This document shows positions 36,244 to 44,472 of a stretch of DNA of 64,000 nucleotides, in pieces (within the stretch, counting starts at the first letter, position 1; every line of letters starts with the position of its first letter). This DNA is from Staphylococcus gallinarum. Its GTDB lineage: Bacteria; Bacillota; Bacilli; Staphylococcales; Staphylococcaceae. The notes below the pieces were generated by a model that was not told the origin of the DNA, ran no database searches, and saw only the letters and a list, made by a program, of their open reading frames with translations. The position numbers and the translations under genes are program-made. The DNA lies in the NCBI RefSeq assembly GCF_000875895.1, contig NZ_JXCF01000001.1, forward strand, positions 186,001 through 250,000, in the 5' to 3' direction.

Positions 36244-36339
36244 ATGTTTAAACCACTGGTCGACATCATAACCACAACATTAAGTGGTTGTCTCGTTGCG
36301 CTATTTGTTTATTGGTTAGGCAAGCGTAATGATAAATAG
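36244..36339 (+). CDS. Fst/PepA1-family type I toxin peptide
   Basis: A 31-residue peptide, MFKPLVDIITTTLSGCLVAL and FVYWLGKRNDK. It has a single membrane helix (about residues 5-24), the SGC motif in mid-helix and a charged tail YWLxKRNxK, exactly as in staphylococcal PepA1 and enterococcal Fst-type toxins, which damage membranes when overexpressed. The leader (36195-36243) holds a 6-bp-arm hairpin CGTCAA-T-TTGACG next to the AGAGAGGGGG ribosome site. The 5' word GTCGCCTA (36195-36202) is exactly complementary to TAGGCGAC (36337-36344) around the stop codon, a closure known from PepA1 mRNA. A convergent antisense promoter and shared terminator follow. Confidence 0.9.
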   Translation: MFKPLVDIITTTLSGCLVALFVYWLGKRNDK

Positions 36340-36350
36340 GCGACTAACCA

Positions 36351-36394
36351 CACCAAAAATCCCCTTACTATGACCCTAGTAAGGGGATTCGGTG
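36351..36394. terminator. Shared bidirectional terminator of toxin and antitoxin
   Basis: A perfect 13-bp stem AATCCCCTTACTA, loop TGACCC, and its complement, with outer CACC/GGTG pairing. Convergent par loci use one such hairpin for both RNAs. Confidence 0.88.
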
Positions 36395-36417
36395 TTTACA
36401 TGATTAAACCACTTGGC
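36354..36417 (-). ncRNA. Antisense antitoxin RNA of the Fst-type locus
   Basis: A predicted RNA of about 60-65 bases. It starts 7 bases downstream of the minus-strand promoter at 36424-36452 and ends at the shared terminator. It carries the complement of the direct repeat that also overlaps the toxin start codon, so it should block toxin translation. Size and layout match RNAII of par. Confidence 0.8.
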
Positions 36418-36423
36418 AAGTGT

Positions 36424-36452
36424 ATTATAACACTATTATGAACGATGTGCAA
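36424..36452 (-). promoter_or_regulatory. Promoter of the antitoxin RNA
   Basis: TTGCAC (36452-36447), 17 bases, TATAAT (36429-36424) on the minus strand: a strong sigma-A promoter pointing at the toxin gene. Confidence 0.85.
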
Positions 36453-36581
36453 TATAATTATACTTAATGAAATGAGTTAAAAGAGTACATTGATGGTTTT
36501 GAGTGTCATCATTCTTAGTTTATTGTTATTACTTTTTTGAAGTTGATTTTCATTACACCCTACTCGAACAAGTTTAATGCT

Positions 36582-36785
36582 TCACGAATATGATAACTTT
36601 TCTATCGGATATTCATAGTAATCACACAAAAGTTCTAAATCTTTCTGAGGAATTTGTTCATGTCCATTTTCCCAATTAATTATTTGATAGATCTTATAAT
36701 TCTTTTCATACTTATCATTAAGTAAAATAACTAATTTCGAGATACTTAAATGCTTCTCTTCACGTAAGTCAGTTAAAATTTCCAT
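36582..36785 (-). CDS. Small XRE-type helix-turn-helix protein
   Basis: A 67-residue protein with the fold of a lone XRE HTH: LTDLREEKHLSISKLVILLNDKY, then IYQIINWENGHEQIPQKDLELLCDYYEYPIEKL, where the WENG...P....L..L..YY segment is typical. The first turn is slightly longer than usual. Start: the second of two nearby ATGs, with GTAGGA 6 bases upstream. It may be an antitoxin-like or phage-derived regulator; no partner gene is seen beside it except the Fst locus. Confidence 0.75.
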   Translation of the reverse strand: MEILTDLREEKHLSISKLVILLNDKYEKNYKIYQIINWENGHEQIPQKDLELLCDYYEYPIEKLSYS

Positions 36786-36920
36786 ATCCATTCCTACTTT
36801 CTATCAATATTTCAATTTATGAAATATATTTTTGTAGAAGATAACATGGGATAGATACAAGCACGAATTTCCGTAAATTAACCTAACATTTATTTGTGAA
36901 GTTTTCTTACATTACAACAA

Positions 36921-36965
36921 AAAACAGGTGCAACCTCACTCTTTTGTGAAGTTGCACCTGCTTTA
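36921..36965 (-). terminator. Terminator of the secreted Apf/SceD-like gene
   Basis: Stem CAGGTGCAAC and GTTGCACCTG, with an inner TCAC/GTGA pair. The minus strand continues as TGTTTTTTG. It lies 80 bases after the gene stop. Confidence 0.88.
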
Positions 36966-37043
36966 CTAAACTGGGAATTTTATTATTATTTAACTTTTAA
37001 TTAGACATATAATTTACTTTTTAAATTGTGATTTGGATGGATC

Positions 37044-37688
37044 TTACCACCAACCGTTAGCCTCACGGAATTCGATGGCAGCTTCGATTGAACCATAGCG
37101 TTCTTTGGCATAATTGATCATACCTTTGGTTTGAGTAGCGACTGATCCTGTACCCCATGATTCTTTCGTTTGGCCTAATCCTCTATAACCTGCTGAATTC
37201 ACTGCATCTGGATCTCCACCTGATTCAGGTAATACAATGCTTTCCCACAATTCTTTCGTACCACCAGCAGCTAAAAATTGTTGATAAACTGAGCTTGTAC
37301 TGTCACTGCTTGTTGTAGATGAATCCGATGAGCTAGATGAGTCTGAATCATCTGATGAGTTTGTTGACGTATTAGATGATGATTGGTTTGACGTTGTCGT
37401 TGAAGTGTTGTCATCATTTGAATTGTCGTTTTGTTGATTTTGTGTCGTTGAAACTTGTTGAGTATTATATGATTTATTATTGTCGTTATTAAATTTAACT
37501 TGCTTTGGTTGATTAAATTTATGCTCACTTTGGCTGTGTTGTTGCGACATTTGTTGACCATGTTGTGACGCTTGTGGTTGACCATTTGGTCCACAGTTGT
37601 TATTTTGTTCTGCCGCATGTGCGCTTGTTCCTAATCCTGTAGCTCCCAATGAGATTGCTGCTATTGTAGTTAATAATGTTTTTCTCAT
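37044..37688 (-). CDS. Secreted Apf/SceD-like cell wall protein (lysozyme-fold C-terminus)
   Basis: A 214-residue precursor. The signal peptide occupies residues 1-26 (MRKTLLTTIAAISLG..., cleavage predicted after AHA). A Gln/Asn/Ser/Thr-rich low-complexity linker (about 27-135) follows. The C-terminal ~75 residues, from YQQFLAAGG to a terminal GWW, match the aggregation-promoting factor/transglycosylase-like domain: LPESGGDPDAVNSAGYRGLGQTKESWG holds the presumed catalytic Glu. Related staphylococcal proteins (SceD, IsaA) are wall lytic transglycosylases. Start: ATG after GGGAGG. Confidence 0.85.
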   Translation of the reverse strand: MRKTLLTTIAAISLGATGLGTSAHAAEQNNNCGPNGQPQASQHGQQMSQQHSQSEHKFNQPKQVKFNNDNNKSYNTQQVSTTQNQQNDNSNDDNTSTTTSNQSSSNTSTNSSDDSDSSSSSDSSTTSSDSTSSVYQQFLAAGGTKELWESIVLPESGGDPDAVNSAGYRGLGQTKESWGTGSVATQTKGMINYAKERYGSIEAAIEFREANGWW

Positions 37689-38193
37689 AATTAAAATCCT
37701 CCCAATGCCTATCAGTTTTAAAAACTGTTAAGCAACAAAATTTCTAATCTTTTAATTAGATTACACAAAATACTATAGCGCATAATTTGATTTCATAGGT
37801 TACAGCCTATTAATAAAATGGTTGCATAAGTTGTATAAATAAAGACATTTATTGCATTTAGATGTTGTCACAGAGATGTTTTTGAAATATTTTCTACGAC
37901 TTTGTACTTATAAAAATCGTTAAAATTAAGATGGTTCTAAGCGCGATCCTATGTCTTTAAATTGCAATAAATTGGTTGCAATAGCAATTTAATTGATACA
38001 CAACAGTATAATAATACACTCAACATACAACATTCCCTCCATCATTGGCACACTTCCAATACAGCCAACATTAATTCACTTGCTATGTTATTAACATTTA
38101 AACACTGTAACTCTCATGAACAAAATAGACTCAACTTTCCATCCTGTAATCTTTCAATTGCAATATTTTTACCATTAATAATCAATATAGTGT
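37689..38193. other. Long non-coding stretch between the Apf/SceD-like gene and glpT
   Basis: It holds two divergent promoter regions and long leaders. One inverted repeat, ATTGCAA - 8 bases - TTGCAAT (37961-37982), is visible. The glpT frame stays open upstream to 38085, but codons there look random and lack a ribosome site. No other gene seen. Confidence 0.5.
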
Positions 38194-38207
38194 TGTTAAC
38201 GCTTACA
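38194..38207 (+). promoter_or_regulatory. cre upstream of glpT
   Basis: TGTTAACGCTTACA; its complement TGTAAGCGTTAACA is a full match to the cre consensus. It lies 64 bases before the glpT ATG, so glpT should be under CcpA control. Confidence 0.75.
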
Positions 38208-38270
38208 TCTTCATATAAAATTAATACTAAATTAATAAAATTTTTACATTATTTTATAGGAGGTCCATCT

Positions 38271-39632
38271 ATGTTGAATTTTTTAAAGCCAGCTCAGCAC
38301 ATCGAGCCTTTACCTAATGATGAAATCGATGAAACTTATAAGCGATTAAGGCTACAAGTTTTTATTGGTATCTTTTTAGGCTATGCGGGTTATTATCTCT
38401 TACGTAAGAACTTTTCACTTGCTATGCCCTATTTAATTGATGAGGGTTTTAGTAAATCTGGTCTTGGAATCGCCTTATCTGCGGTGTCCATTGCTTATGG
38501 TATTAGTAAATTTGTGATGGGAACTGTGAGCGATAGAAGTAATGCACGCACATTTTTAACACTTGGTTTAATTTTAACTGCAGTAGTGAACTTACTATTA
38601 GGATTTATTCCTGCTCTAACCTCTAGTATCTTCATTATATTTATCATGATGTTTCTTAATGGTTGGTTCCAAGGTATGGGATGGCCGCCGTCTGGTCGTG
38701 TCTTAGTTCATTGGTATAGCGTTAGTGAACGTGGAGGTAAAACTGCCATTTGGAATGTGGCGCATAATGTCGGTGGTGGATTAATGGCTCCCCTAGCTTT
38801 ATTTGGTGTGACATTAGTTGGTACATTTTCGTTTGGTTATTTAAAAGGGTTTGAAGGTACCTTTATATTACCAGCACTTGTAGCAGTTATAATTGCTATT
38901 ATTGCCTACGCTTTAATTAGAGATACACCACAATCTCAAGGTTTACCACCTATAGAGGCATATAAGGATGATTATGATACAAAGTCTAAGCAAACATTAG
39001 AAACTGAATTAACTACTAAAGAAATATTGTTCAAATATGTTTTAAATAATAAATGGGTATGGGCAATTGCTATCGCTAATATTTTTGTCTATTTCGTGCG
39101 TTATGGTGTATTAGACTGGGCGCCTACCTATTTAAGTGAGGAGAAAGATTTTAACCTAGAGGCATCTGGTTGGGCTTATTTCTTATATGAATGGGCAGGT
39201 ATCCCAGGTACATTATTATGTGGTTATATTTCAGACAAAGTCTTTAAAGGGCGCCGTGGTCCAGCAGGATTTATCTTTATGTTAGGTGTCACAATAGCTG
39301 TGGTAGTTTATTGGTTAAACCCACCAGGTAATCCTCTAATTGATAATATTGCGCTTATCGCTATCGGTTTCTTAATTTATGGTCCGGTAATGTTAATCGG
39401 TTTACAAGCACTAGACTATGTTCCAAAGAAAGCAGCTGGAACGGCAGCTGGACTTACAGGTTTATTCGGTTACTTAGGCGGTGCAGTAATGGCTAATATT
39501 ATCATGGGATTGTTAGTAGACCACCTTGGCTGGGATGCCGGGTTCATGTTATTGACTGGAATTAGTATCTTAGCGATGATTAGCTTTACATTTACTTGGA
39601 ATAAGCGCGGTCAAGAAACGGTTAAACACTAA
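38271..39632 (+). CDS. glpT: Glycerol-3-phosphate:phosphate antiporter
   Basis: A 453-residue MFS antiporter of the organophosphate:Pi family. The start [15 protein letters not shown] and the following [32 protein letters not shown] are close to staphylococcal Glp[20 protein letters not shown] (residues ~140-158) is the OPA signature. It exchanges internal phosphate for glycerol 3-phosphate and, by family knowledge, is an entry route for fosfomycin. The ATG with AGGAGG 8 bases upstream is chosen; the frame extends 62 codons further without support. About 12 membrane helices. Confidence 0.92.
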   Translation: MLNFLKPAQHIEPLPNDEIDETYKRLRLQVFIGIFLGYAGYYLLRKNFSLAMPYLIDEGFSKSGLGIALSAVSIAYGISKFVMGTVSDRSNARTFLTLGLILTAVVNLLLGFIPALTSSIFIIFIMMFLNGWFQGMGWPPSGRVLVHWYSVSERGGKTAIWNVAHNVGGGLMAPLALFGVTLVGTFSFGYLKGFEGTFILPALVAVIIAIIAYALIRDTPQSQGLPPIEAYKDDYDTKSKQTLETELTTKEILFKYVLNNKWVWAIAIANIFVYFVRYGVLDWAPTYLSEEKDFNLEASGWAYFLYEWAGIPGTLLCGYISDKVFKGRRGPAGFIFMLGVTIAVVVYWLNPPGNPLIDNIALIAIGFLIYGPVMLIGLQALDYVPKKAAGTAAGLTGLFGYLGGAVMANIIMGLLVDHLGWDAGFMLLTGISILAMISFTFTWNKRGQETVKH

Positions 39633-39723
39633 TTATTTTTATCGACAAGGCCTTTTCCTTGTTAATTTAACTATTCAATTTACAATACACAGTATAATCT
39701 ATAAATAAAAGCAGGTTATTCTT

Positions 39724-40509
39724 ATGAATATTGAACAATTAGAACAACATTTAAATATTGATGCTAACGCTTATACCGAAACTTCGCTTGCAGCATTAAA
39801 TTATTACATGCAACGTTTCATGTTTACAGTACCTTTTGAAAATATTGATGTTCAAAATGGTGTAGCAATATCCGTTAATCTTGAAACGATTTACAATAAG
39901 GTAGTTAATCACAAACGTGGCGGTTTTTGTTATGAACTTAACAGTCTGTTCAAAGCATATCTTGAAGCTAAAGGGTTTGTCGTACACATGGTTTCTGCAA
40001 CGATTCATATCCCTGGGGGCGGAAAAAGTTTAGACGGCTCACACGTTTCACTCATTGTAACAATTGACGAACAACGTTATATGACAGATGTAGGTTTTGG
40101 TGATTTACCTGTTCAAGCTCTTCCTATTACTAATGTAGAAGATGCACAGACCATTATTAATATCAACGGTCAATATCGTGCTATTACTAATAACAATCAC
40201 CTCGTTTATAGCCAAAAATTGATCGAAGGTGCTTGGGTAACTCAATATGAAGCTGTATTAATTCCAAAGTCTATTGAAGCATTTGGCTATAACATTGAGT
40301 ATAATCAATATCATCCAGACTCTATTTTTGTACAGAGATTATTAATTACACAACCACAATCCTTTGGTCGCGCAACCATGTCACACGAACAACTTACATT
40401 GACCAAAGGGCCACAGAAAGAAAAATATCCGGTAACTTCAAACAACTATAGACAACTGCTACAAAAATATTTTAATTTAGATGTAACGATCAATAGATTA
40501 GAAAAATAA
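39724..40509 (+). CDS. Arylamine N-acetyltransferase
   Basis: A 261-residue NAT-family enzyme transferring acetyl from acetyl-CoA to arylamines or hydrazines. The catalytic triad is visible: Cys69 in KRGGFCYELN, His107 in DGSHVSL and Asp122 in TDVGFGD. PFENIDVQNG near 38-47 is the N-terminal family motif. Cytoplasmic, a single-gene unit with its own terminator. Start: ATG after AAAGCAGG. Natural substrate unknown. Confidence 0.92.
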   Translation: MNIEQLEQHLNIDANAYTETSLAALNYYMQRFMFTVPFENIDVQNGVAISVNLETIYNKVVNHKRGGFCYELNSLFKAYLEAKGFVVHMVSATIHIPGGGKSLDGSHVSLIVTIDEQRYMTDVGFGDLPVQALPITNVEDAQTIININGQYRAITNNNHLVYSQKLIEGAWVTQYEAVLIPKSIEAFGYNIEYNQYHPDSIFVQRLLITQPQSFGRATMSHEQLTLTKGPQKEKYPVTSNNYRQLLQKYFNLDVTINRLEK

Positions 40510-40514
40510 TATTA

Positions 40515-40556
40515 AAACAAGTCACTCAAATCGAAAAATTTGAGTGACTTGTTTCT
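40515..40556. terminator. Terminator after the arylamine N-acetyltransferase gene
   Basis: Stem AAACAAGTCACTCAAAT and its complement (17 bp) with a short A-rich loop, starting 6 bases after the stop; T-rich flanks on both sides. Confidence 0.9.
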
Positions 40557-40593
40557 TAATTTTGCGAGTATTATAAAGCACCTTACTTGTAAT

Positions 40594-41094
40594 TTAGTAT
40601 TCACTTTTAATAATCGCGAAAATCAATGTATCTCTAAACCCATCTTCAACTGCCTTGTCCTCACGTAACACCGCTTCATGTTTCATATTTGCATTCTGTA
40701 ATACGATACGTGCAGCGACGTTTCTAGCATCTAATGAGCCCCAAATTCTGTTTAATTTTAGAACTTTAAAGCCATATTTAACCATCGTAGCAGCAATGTC
40801 TGAAGCAATACCTTGCTCCCAAAAATCAGGGTGTACAATAAATCCAATTTCTGCACTTTTATTGTCGTTATCAACAATAAGTTGTACAATTCCGATGATT
40901 TTATCTGTATCTGCATTGATAATCACATTATAAATCCAATGTTCTTCCTTTTCTAATACTGAATTAATAAATTGTTCTGTTTCTTCATACGTAGCAACAT
41001 CCCATAATTGATACTTTGCGACTTCTGGATGCGCGTATAGTTCATACACTCCTTGAATATCACTTGCTTGTAAATCTCTAGTATAAAAATCCAT
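40594..41094 (-). CDS. RimJ/RimL-type GNAT acetyltransferase
   Basis: A 166-residue GNAT of the Acetyltransf_3 group: YTRDLQASDIQGVYELYAHPEVAKYQLW at the start, then IGIVQLIVDNDNKSAEIGFIVHPDFWEQGIASDIAATMVKYGF, containing the acetyl-CoA-binding loop, and the typical end LNRIWGSLDARNVAARIVLQNANMKHEAVLRED. Substrate may be a ribosomal protein or small molecule. Start: ATG after GAGGAGTGG. Confidence 0.88.
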   Translation of the reverse strand: MDFYTRDLQASDIQGVYELYAHPEVAKYQLWDVATYEETEQFINSVLEKEEHWIYNVIINADTDKIIGIVQLIVDNDNKSAEIGFIVHPDFWEQGIASDIAATMVKYGFKVLKLNRIWGSLDARNVAARIVLQNANMKHEAVLREDKAVEDGFRDTLIFAIIKSEY

Positions 41095-41409
41095 AATGTG
41101 CCACTCCTCAATTTTTCTGTACTTACCAACTTTTATAAAGTGTTAAACACACACGTGCCACAACTTAACTATGATCAAGTCTTTAGCGTGTTACACCTCA
41201 TTTATAAAATCTATTACATAGATGTATTTGACTTTCATTCATAATAATAGTAATTATATTTTTCAGATTAACACACTATTACCAAAATTTAATACCTCGA
41301 ATTAATCTGTAAAATAAAAATTAATAAAATACTATTATAAAAGATTGTTTATTCTTATTATCTTATAATAATTTGTTATGCTACATTATTACTAAAAGAG
41401 GTAATATAT
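41095..41409. other. Gene-free divergent promoter region
   Basis: It lies between the GNAT gene and the AEC transporter gene and is very AT-rich. I see no hairpin, long repeat or reading frame worth naming, beyond the expected promoters. Confidence 0.5.
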
Positions 41410-42327
41410 ATGTTCTTGTTCATCATACTAGAGGTCCTTGTACCTATCTTATTACTCATCCTTCTAGGTGTTGTACTTCAAATTAAATTTGAATTTGATT
41501 TACGTCAGTTTTCAGCTTTAATCACTTATTGTTTAATGCCTGCTTCCGTATTCGTCAATATTCTAAATGTTAATATCAAGGCAGATGTGTTACTACAAAT
41601 TATTTATTATGTAGTGCTATATAGCATCATATTAATTATTTTTAGCCACATTATCTGTAAATATTTAAAATTAAATCCTGGACAAGATGCTGCTCTAAAA
41701 AATAGTATTTCACTCATGAACTCGGGCAACTATGGTTTACCAGTAAGCAATTTAATCTTTAGCCATAACCCAATCGGTGTCTCCATCCAAGTATTTATCC
41801 TCATCTTTCAAAATTTACTAACTTATACCTATGGCATTTACAATATTCTTTCAACAACAAAGACATTTAAAGAAATTATTATTTCATTTTTACGATTACC
41901 TGTATTCCATGCCTTAATATTAGGAATAATATTCAACTATTTTAAATTATCTCTTCCTAAACCTATATTATTACCATTAAACCATTTAGCAGATGCATTT
42001 ATTGCTATAGCTTTAATCGTGTTAGGAGCACAACTTGCCAAAATTAAAATAAATTTCTTTCAACGTGTTATCACATGGTCTCTTGTTGGCCGTCTCATAG
42101 TAGGTCCGGCGTTATCACTTGCTCTCATCTACTTATTGCATATAGATGGTATTGTCGCACAATCACTATTTATTGCTAGTTCATTCCCAACTTCAAGAAA
42201 TACCTCAACAATTGCAATGGAGTATCAAGTTGAACCTGAATTACATGCTCAGATCGTACTCTTTTCAACATTACTCAGTGCTATAACTGTAACAACTGTA
42301 ATTTACCTCTCATATATACTGTTCTAA
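41410..42327 (+). CDS. AEC-family transporter (auxin efflux carrier/malate permease type)
   Basis: A 305-residue protein with about ten short helices. Family pattern: LLLILLGVVLQ, SALITYCLMPASVFVNIL, then LMNSGNYGLPVSNLIF and, in the second half, VLGAQLAK and SFPTSRNTSTIAMEYQ. The two inverted halves each carry an Asn/Gly/Pro break typical of AEC transporters. Bacterial relatives move malate or other organic acids. Start: ATG after AGAGGT. Confidence 0.85.
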   Translation: MFLFIILEVLVPILLLILLGVVLQIKFEFDLRQFSALITYCLMPASVFVNILNVNIKADVLLQIIYYVVLYSIILIIFSHIICKYLKLNPGQDAALKNSISLMNSGNYGLPVSNLIFSHNPIGVSIQVFILIFQNLLTYTYGIYNILSTTKTFKEIIISFLRLPVFHALILGIIFNYFKLSLPKPILLPLNHLADAFIAIALIVLGAQLAKIKINFFQRVITWSLVGRLIVGPALSLALIYLLHIDGIVAQSLFIASSFPTSRNTSTIAMEYQVEPELHAQIVLFSTLLSAITVTTVIYLSYILF

Positions 42328-42356
42328 CGTGGTTTGTGTTAGAGCAGTTTATTTTT
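42318..42356 (+). terminator. Terminator overlapping the AEC stop codon
   Basis: Stem ACTGTTCTAAC and GTTAGAGCAGT with a 9-base loop, followed by TTATTTTT. The last codons of the gene form the left arm. Confidence 0.8.
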
Positions 42357-42368
42357 AGCAGAAACTTA

Positions 42369-43241
42369 CTAATATTCAACAGGTGCTAAATTTTTAAAAT
42401 CCATAATCATCTGGATAAATCTATCAATAGCAGGTGTTACATACGCTTCGTCATTCCAAATAAAGTCGGTAGAAATCGTACTATAGTACTCAGGCAATCG
42501 ATAAGCATAAAGTTGTTGGGATGTAACATCGTTTGTAACAGTAGATTCTGGAACAAGGCTTACTCCTAGACCAGATTTCACACTTCCTACAATCGTTTCT
42601 AATGTACCAAACTCTAACATATTAGAGTAATCAATGTTCTCTGAATCTAACCACATTTCCAATTTCTTTCTATAATTACACCCTTCTGTAAAGACTAACA
42701 TCGACTTAGATTTTAGTTGGTCAATTGAGTCTAGTGGTTGATTAGCAATTAAGATTAATTGTTCATGAAATAATTCGACTTTATTGATGCCTACTTGTTT
42801 CGTAAATCCTGTAACAAACGCACAATCCAACTTACGGTCACGCACTTTAGTGATAATACTTTCAGTCACACCACTATACAAGGCGAGTGATACATCAGAA
42901 CATAACTGCTGATATTTAGACAATATTTCTGGTAGTCTTGTTATTGTCTCAACTGTGCCTATATTCAATTTACCCGTAGGCATCTCATTATCATGAAAGG
43001 CTCTATCAATTTCACACATTACCTTACGAATTTGTTCAGCATATATTTGCAATTTCAACCCTTCCGAAGTTAAAGTTGTGCCATTACGCCGCCTAATAAA
43101 TAATTGTGCATTCAACTCTTGTTCTAACATCTTAATTCGCGAGGTCACATATGATTGTACATAACATAGAGATGTTGCGGCTTTACTAATACTTTGATGT
43201 TCTGCTACACTTTGGAAAATTTTCAAATCTTTAAACTCCAT
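42369..43241 (-). CDS. LysR-family transcriptional regulator
   Basis: A 290-residue regulator. The N-terminal winged HTH has FQSVAEHQSISKAATSLCYVQSYVTSRIKMLEQELNAQLFIRR (9-51). The C-terminal periplasmic-binding-like effector domain contains GKLNIGTVETITRLPEIL near 91-108. It converges with the AEC gene and lies just downstream of the M20 peptidase, so it may control either that permease or the oxidase/peptidase pair. Start: ATG after GGGGGGA. Confidence 0.87.
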   Translation of the reverse strand: MEFKDLKIFQSVAEHQSISKAATSLCYVQSYVTSRIKMLEQELNAQLFIRRRNGTTLTSEGLKLQIYAEQIRKVMCEIDRAFHDNEMPTGKLNIGTVETITRLPEILSKYQQLCSDVSLALYSGVTESIITKVRDRKLDCAFVTGFTKQVGINKVELFHEQLILIANQPLDSIDQLKSKSMLVFTEGCNYRKKLEMWLDSENIDYSNMLEFGTLETIVGSVKSGLGVSLVPESTVTNDVTSQQLYAYRLPEYYSTISTDFIWNDEAYVTPAIDRFIQMIMDFKNLAPVEY

Positions 43242-43300
43242 TGAAATCCCCCCACATAAATATTAATTGCTATTATACAGAATTTTCAGTTAAATATACT

Positions 43301-43331
43301 AAAAAAGACTGCCAAACGATTTGGCAATCTT
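43301..43331 (-). terminator. Terminator of the oxidase/peptidase unit
   Basis: Stem AAGACTGCCAAA and TTTGGCAATCTT with one mismatch and a 3-base loop; TTTTTT follows on the minus strand. Confidence 0.85.
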
Positions 43332-43338
43332 CTTATAT

Positions 43339-44469
43339 TTATCCTGCATATTGAATAATCAGGGATTTATAGAACGCAATGCTGCGCTCGAAAGCAGCCA
43401 CCTCAACATATTCATCTGGTTGATGCGCCAATGTTTCAATACCTGGCCCATATATTAGTGTTGGAATATCACTGCTACTATTTAATACAGAGGCATCTGT
43501 GTAATAGGATACGCCACCTACTTGCTGTTGCTGTGTAATTGTCAGTGCATCCTGGATAATTTGACTTTGTTCATTCGTTAAGACTGCCTCGCGATTTAGT
43601 ATAATCTTCGCTTCCACATTAGGAAGCGTTGCACCTTCAAATAGAGATTGTAATGCCTGATTAAAATCATGATATAGCTTGTCATGACAATTGGGTATCA
43701 CTGACCTAATATCTACATACAATATGCATTCATCAGGTATCACATTAGTTTGAATACCGCCTTGAATCATGTTTACAGAAATACTGCTCGTACCTAATGG
43801 ATCATGTCTAACTTTCCATTCAGTTTTTAATCGCTCTACTAAATGTATAATTTCACTCGCCGCTTCAATTGCATTTACACCTTGCTCAGGCATTGCCCCG
43901 TGAGCGGTTTTACCTGTCACTTTAACCTCAATCCACAATGCCCCTTTATGTCCAACAACTACTTGTTCATGAGTTGGTTCGGCTATAACAATAGCTTCCA
44001 CATCTGACATACCTTGTGTATTAACATAATGTGTTGCACCAATCGAATCTACTTCTTCTCCTGCCGTTGCTAAAAACTCAACATCCTTCGTCAAAGGATA
44101 ATTTTCCAAATATAATGATTCTAACGCTAAATACAATGCAGCGAGACCACTCTTCATATCTGTCGTTCCTCTGCCATATAACTTACCGTCTTCTATATGC
44201 GCATCAAATGGATTATATTGCCATTTCTGGCTACCAATTTTTACTGTATCCGTATGCCCATTCAACAATAACTTTCCTTTGTCAGTGTTTGAACCCTTAA
44301 TTCTGACTGAAAAGTTACTTCTATTATTATCAACAGTCATAACCTGATATGGAAGTCCGGTTGCCTCACTTCTATTAATAAATTGTTGAATGATTGCTTG
44401 TTCATTACCTGGAGGATTGGTGCTATCAATTTGAATTAACGATTGTAAAAAGGCTAAATAACTTTGCAT
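43339..44469 (-). CDS. M20-family metallopeptidase (ArgE/DapE/ACY1 type)
   Basis: A 376-residue di-zinc amidohydrolase. Metal-site motifs are LLNGHTDTV (68-76), YGRGTTDMKSGLAALYLAL (from 92) and LATAGEEVDSIGATHY near 130, where the Glu pair is the general base and ligand. TAHGAMPEQGVNAIEAA is the dimerisation-domain His motif. Likely a deacylase or deacetylase of N-acyl amino acids. Its start is 3 bases after the stop of the oxidase gene, so the two are coupled and may work on the same N-substituted amino acid. Confidence 0.88.
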   Translation of the reverse strand: MQSYLAFLQSLIQIDSTNPPGNEQAIIQQFINRSEATGLPYQVMTVDNNRSNFSVRIKGSNTDKGKLLLNGHTDTVKIGSQKWQYNPFDAHIEDGKLYGRGTTDMKSGLAALYLALESLYLENYPLTKDVEFLATAGEEVDSIGATHYVNTQGMSDVEAIVIAEPTHEQVVVGHKGALWIEVKVTGKTAHGAMPEQGVNAIEAASEIIHLVERLKTEWKVRHDPLGTSSISVNMIQGGIQTNVIPDECILYVDIRSVIPNCHDKLYHDFNQALQSLFEGATLPNVEAKIILNREAVLTNEQSQIIQDALTITQQQQVGGVSYYTDASVLNSSSDIPTLIYGPGIETLAHQPDEYVEVAAFERSIAFYKSLIIQYAG

Positions 44470-44472
44470 ACA

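Larger units (their letters stand above)
36235..36413. repeat. Direct repeats shared by toxin start region and antitoxin
   Basis: GTTTAC...TTAAACCACT occurs at 36235-36257 (overlapping the toxin ATG) and again at 36394-36413 (inside the antisense RNA). This is the DR arrangement of par/Fst loci, which lets the convergent antisense RNA pair with the toxin translation start. Confidence 0.8.

Noticed and set aside
36488..36540. Tiny hydrophobic frame (MVLSVIILSLLLLLF) just beyond the Fst locus
   Set aside because: Only 15 codons, weak ribosome site, no charged tail or antisense partner; a leucine-rich run is easily produced by AT-rich DNA. Not annotated.
37271..37618. 115-codon minus-strand frame inside the secreted Apf/SceD-like gene
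   Set aside because: Produced by the low-complexity Gln/Asn/Ser codons in another frame; the signal-peptide protein is clearly the real product.
38085..38270. 62-codon upstream extension of glpT
   Set aside because: The good AGGAGG site precedes the ATG at 38271, homologous GlpT proteins begin there, and the extension would read through the cre.
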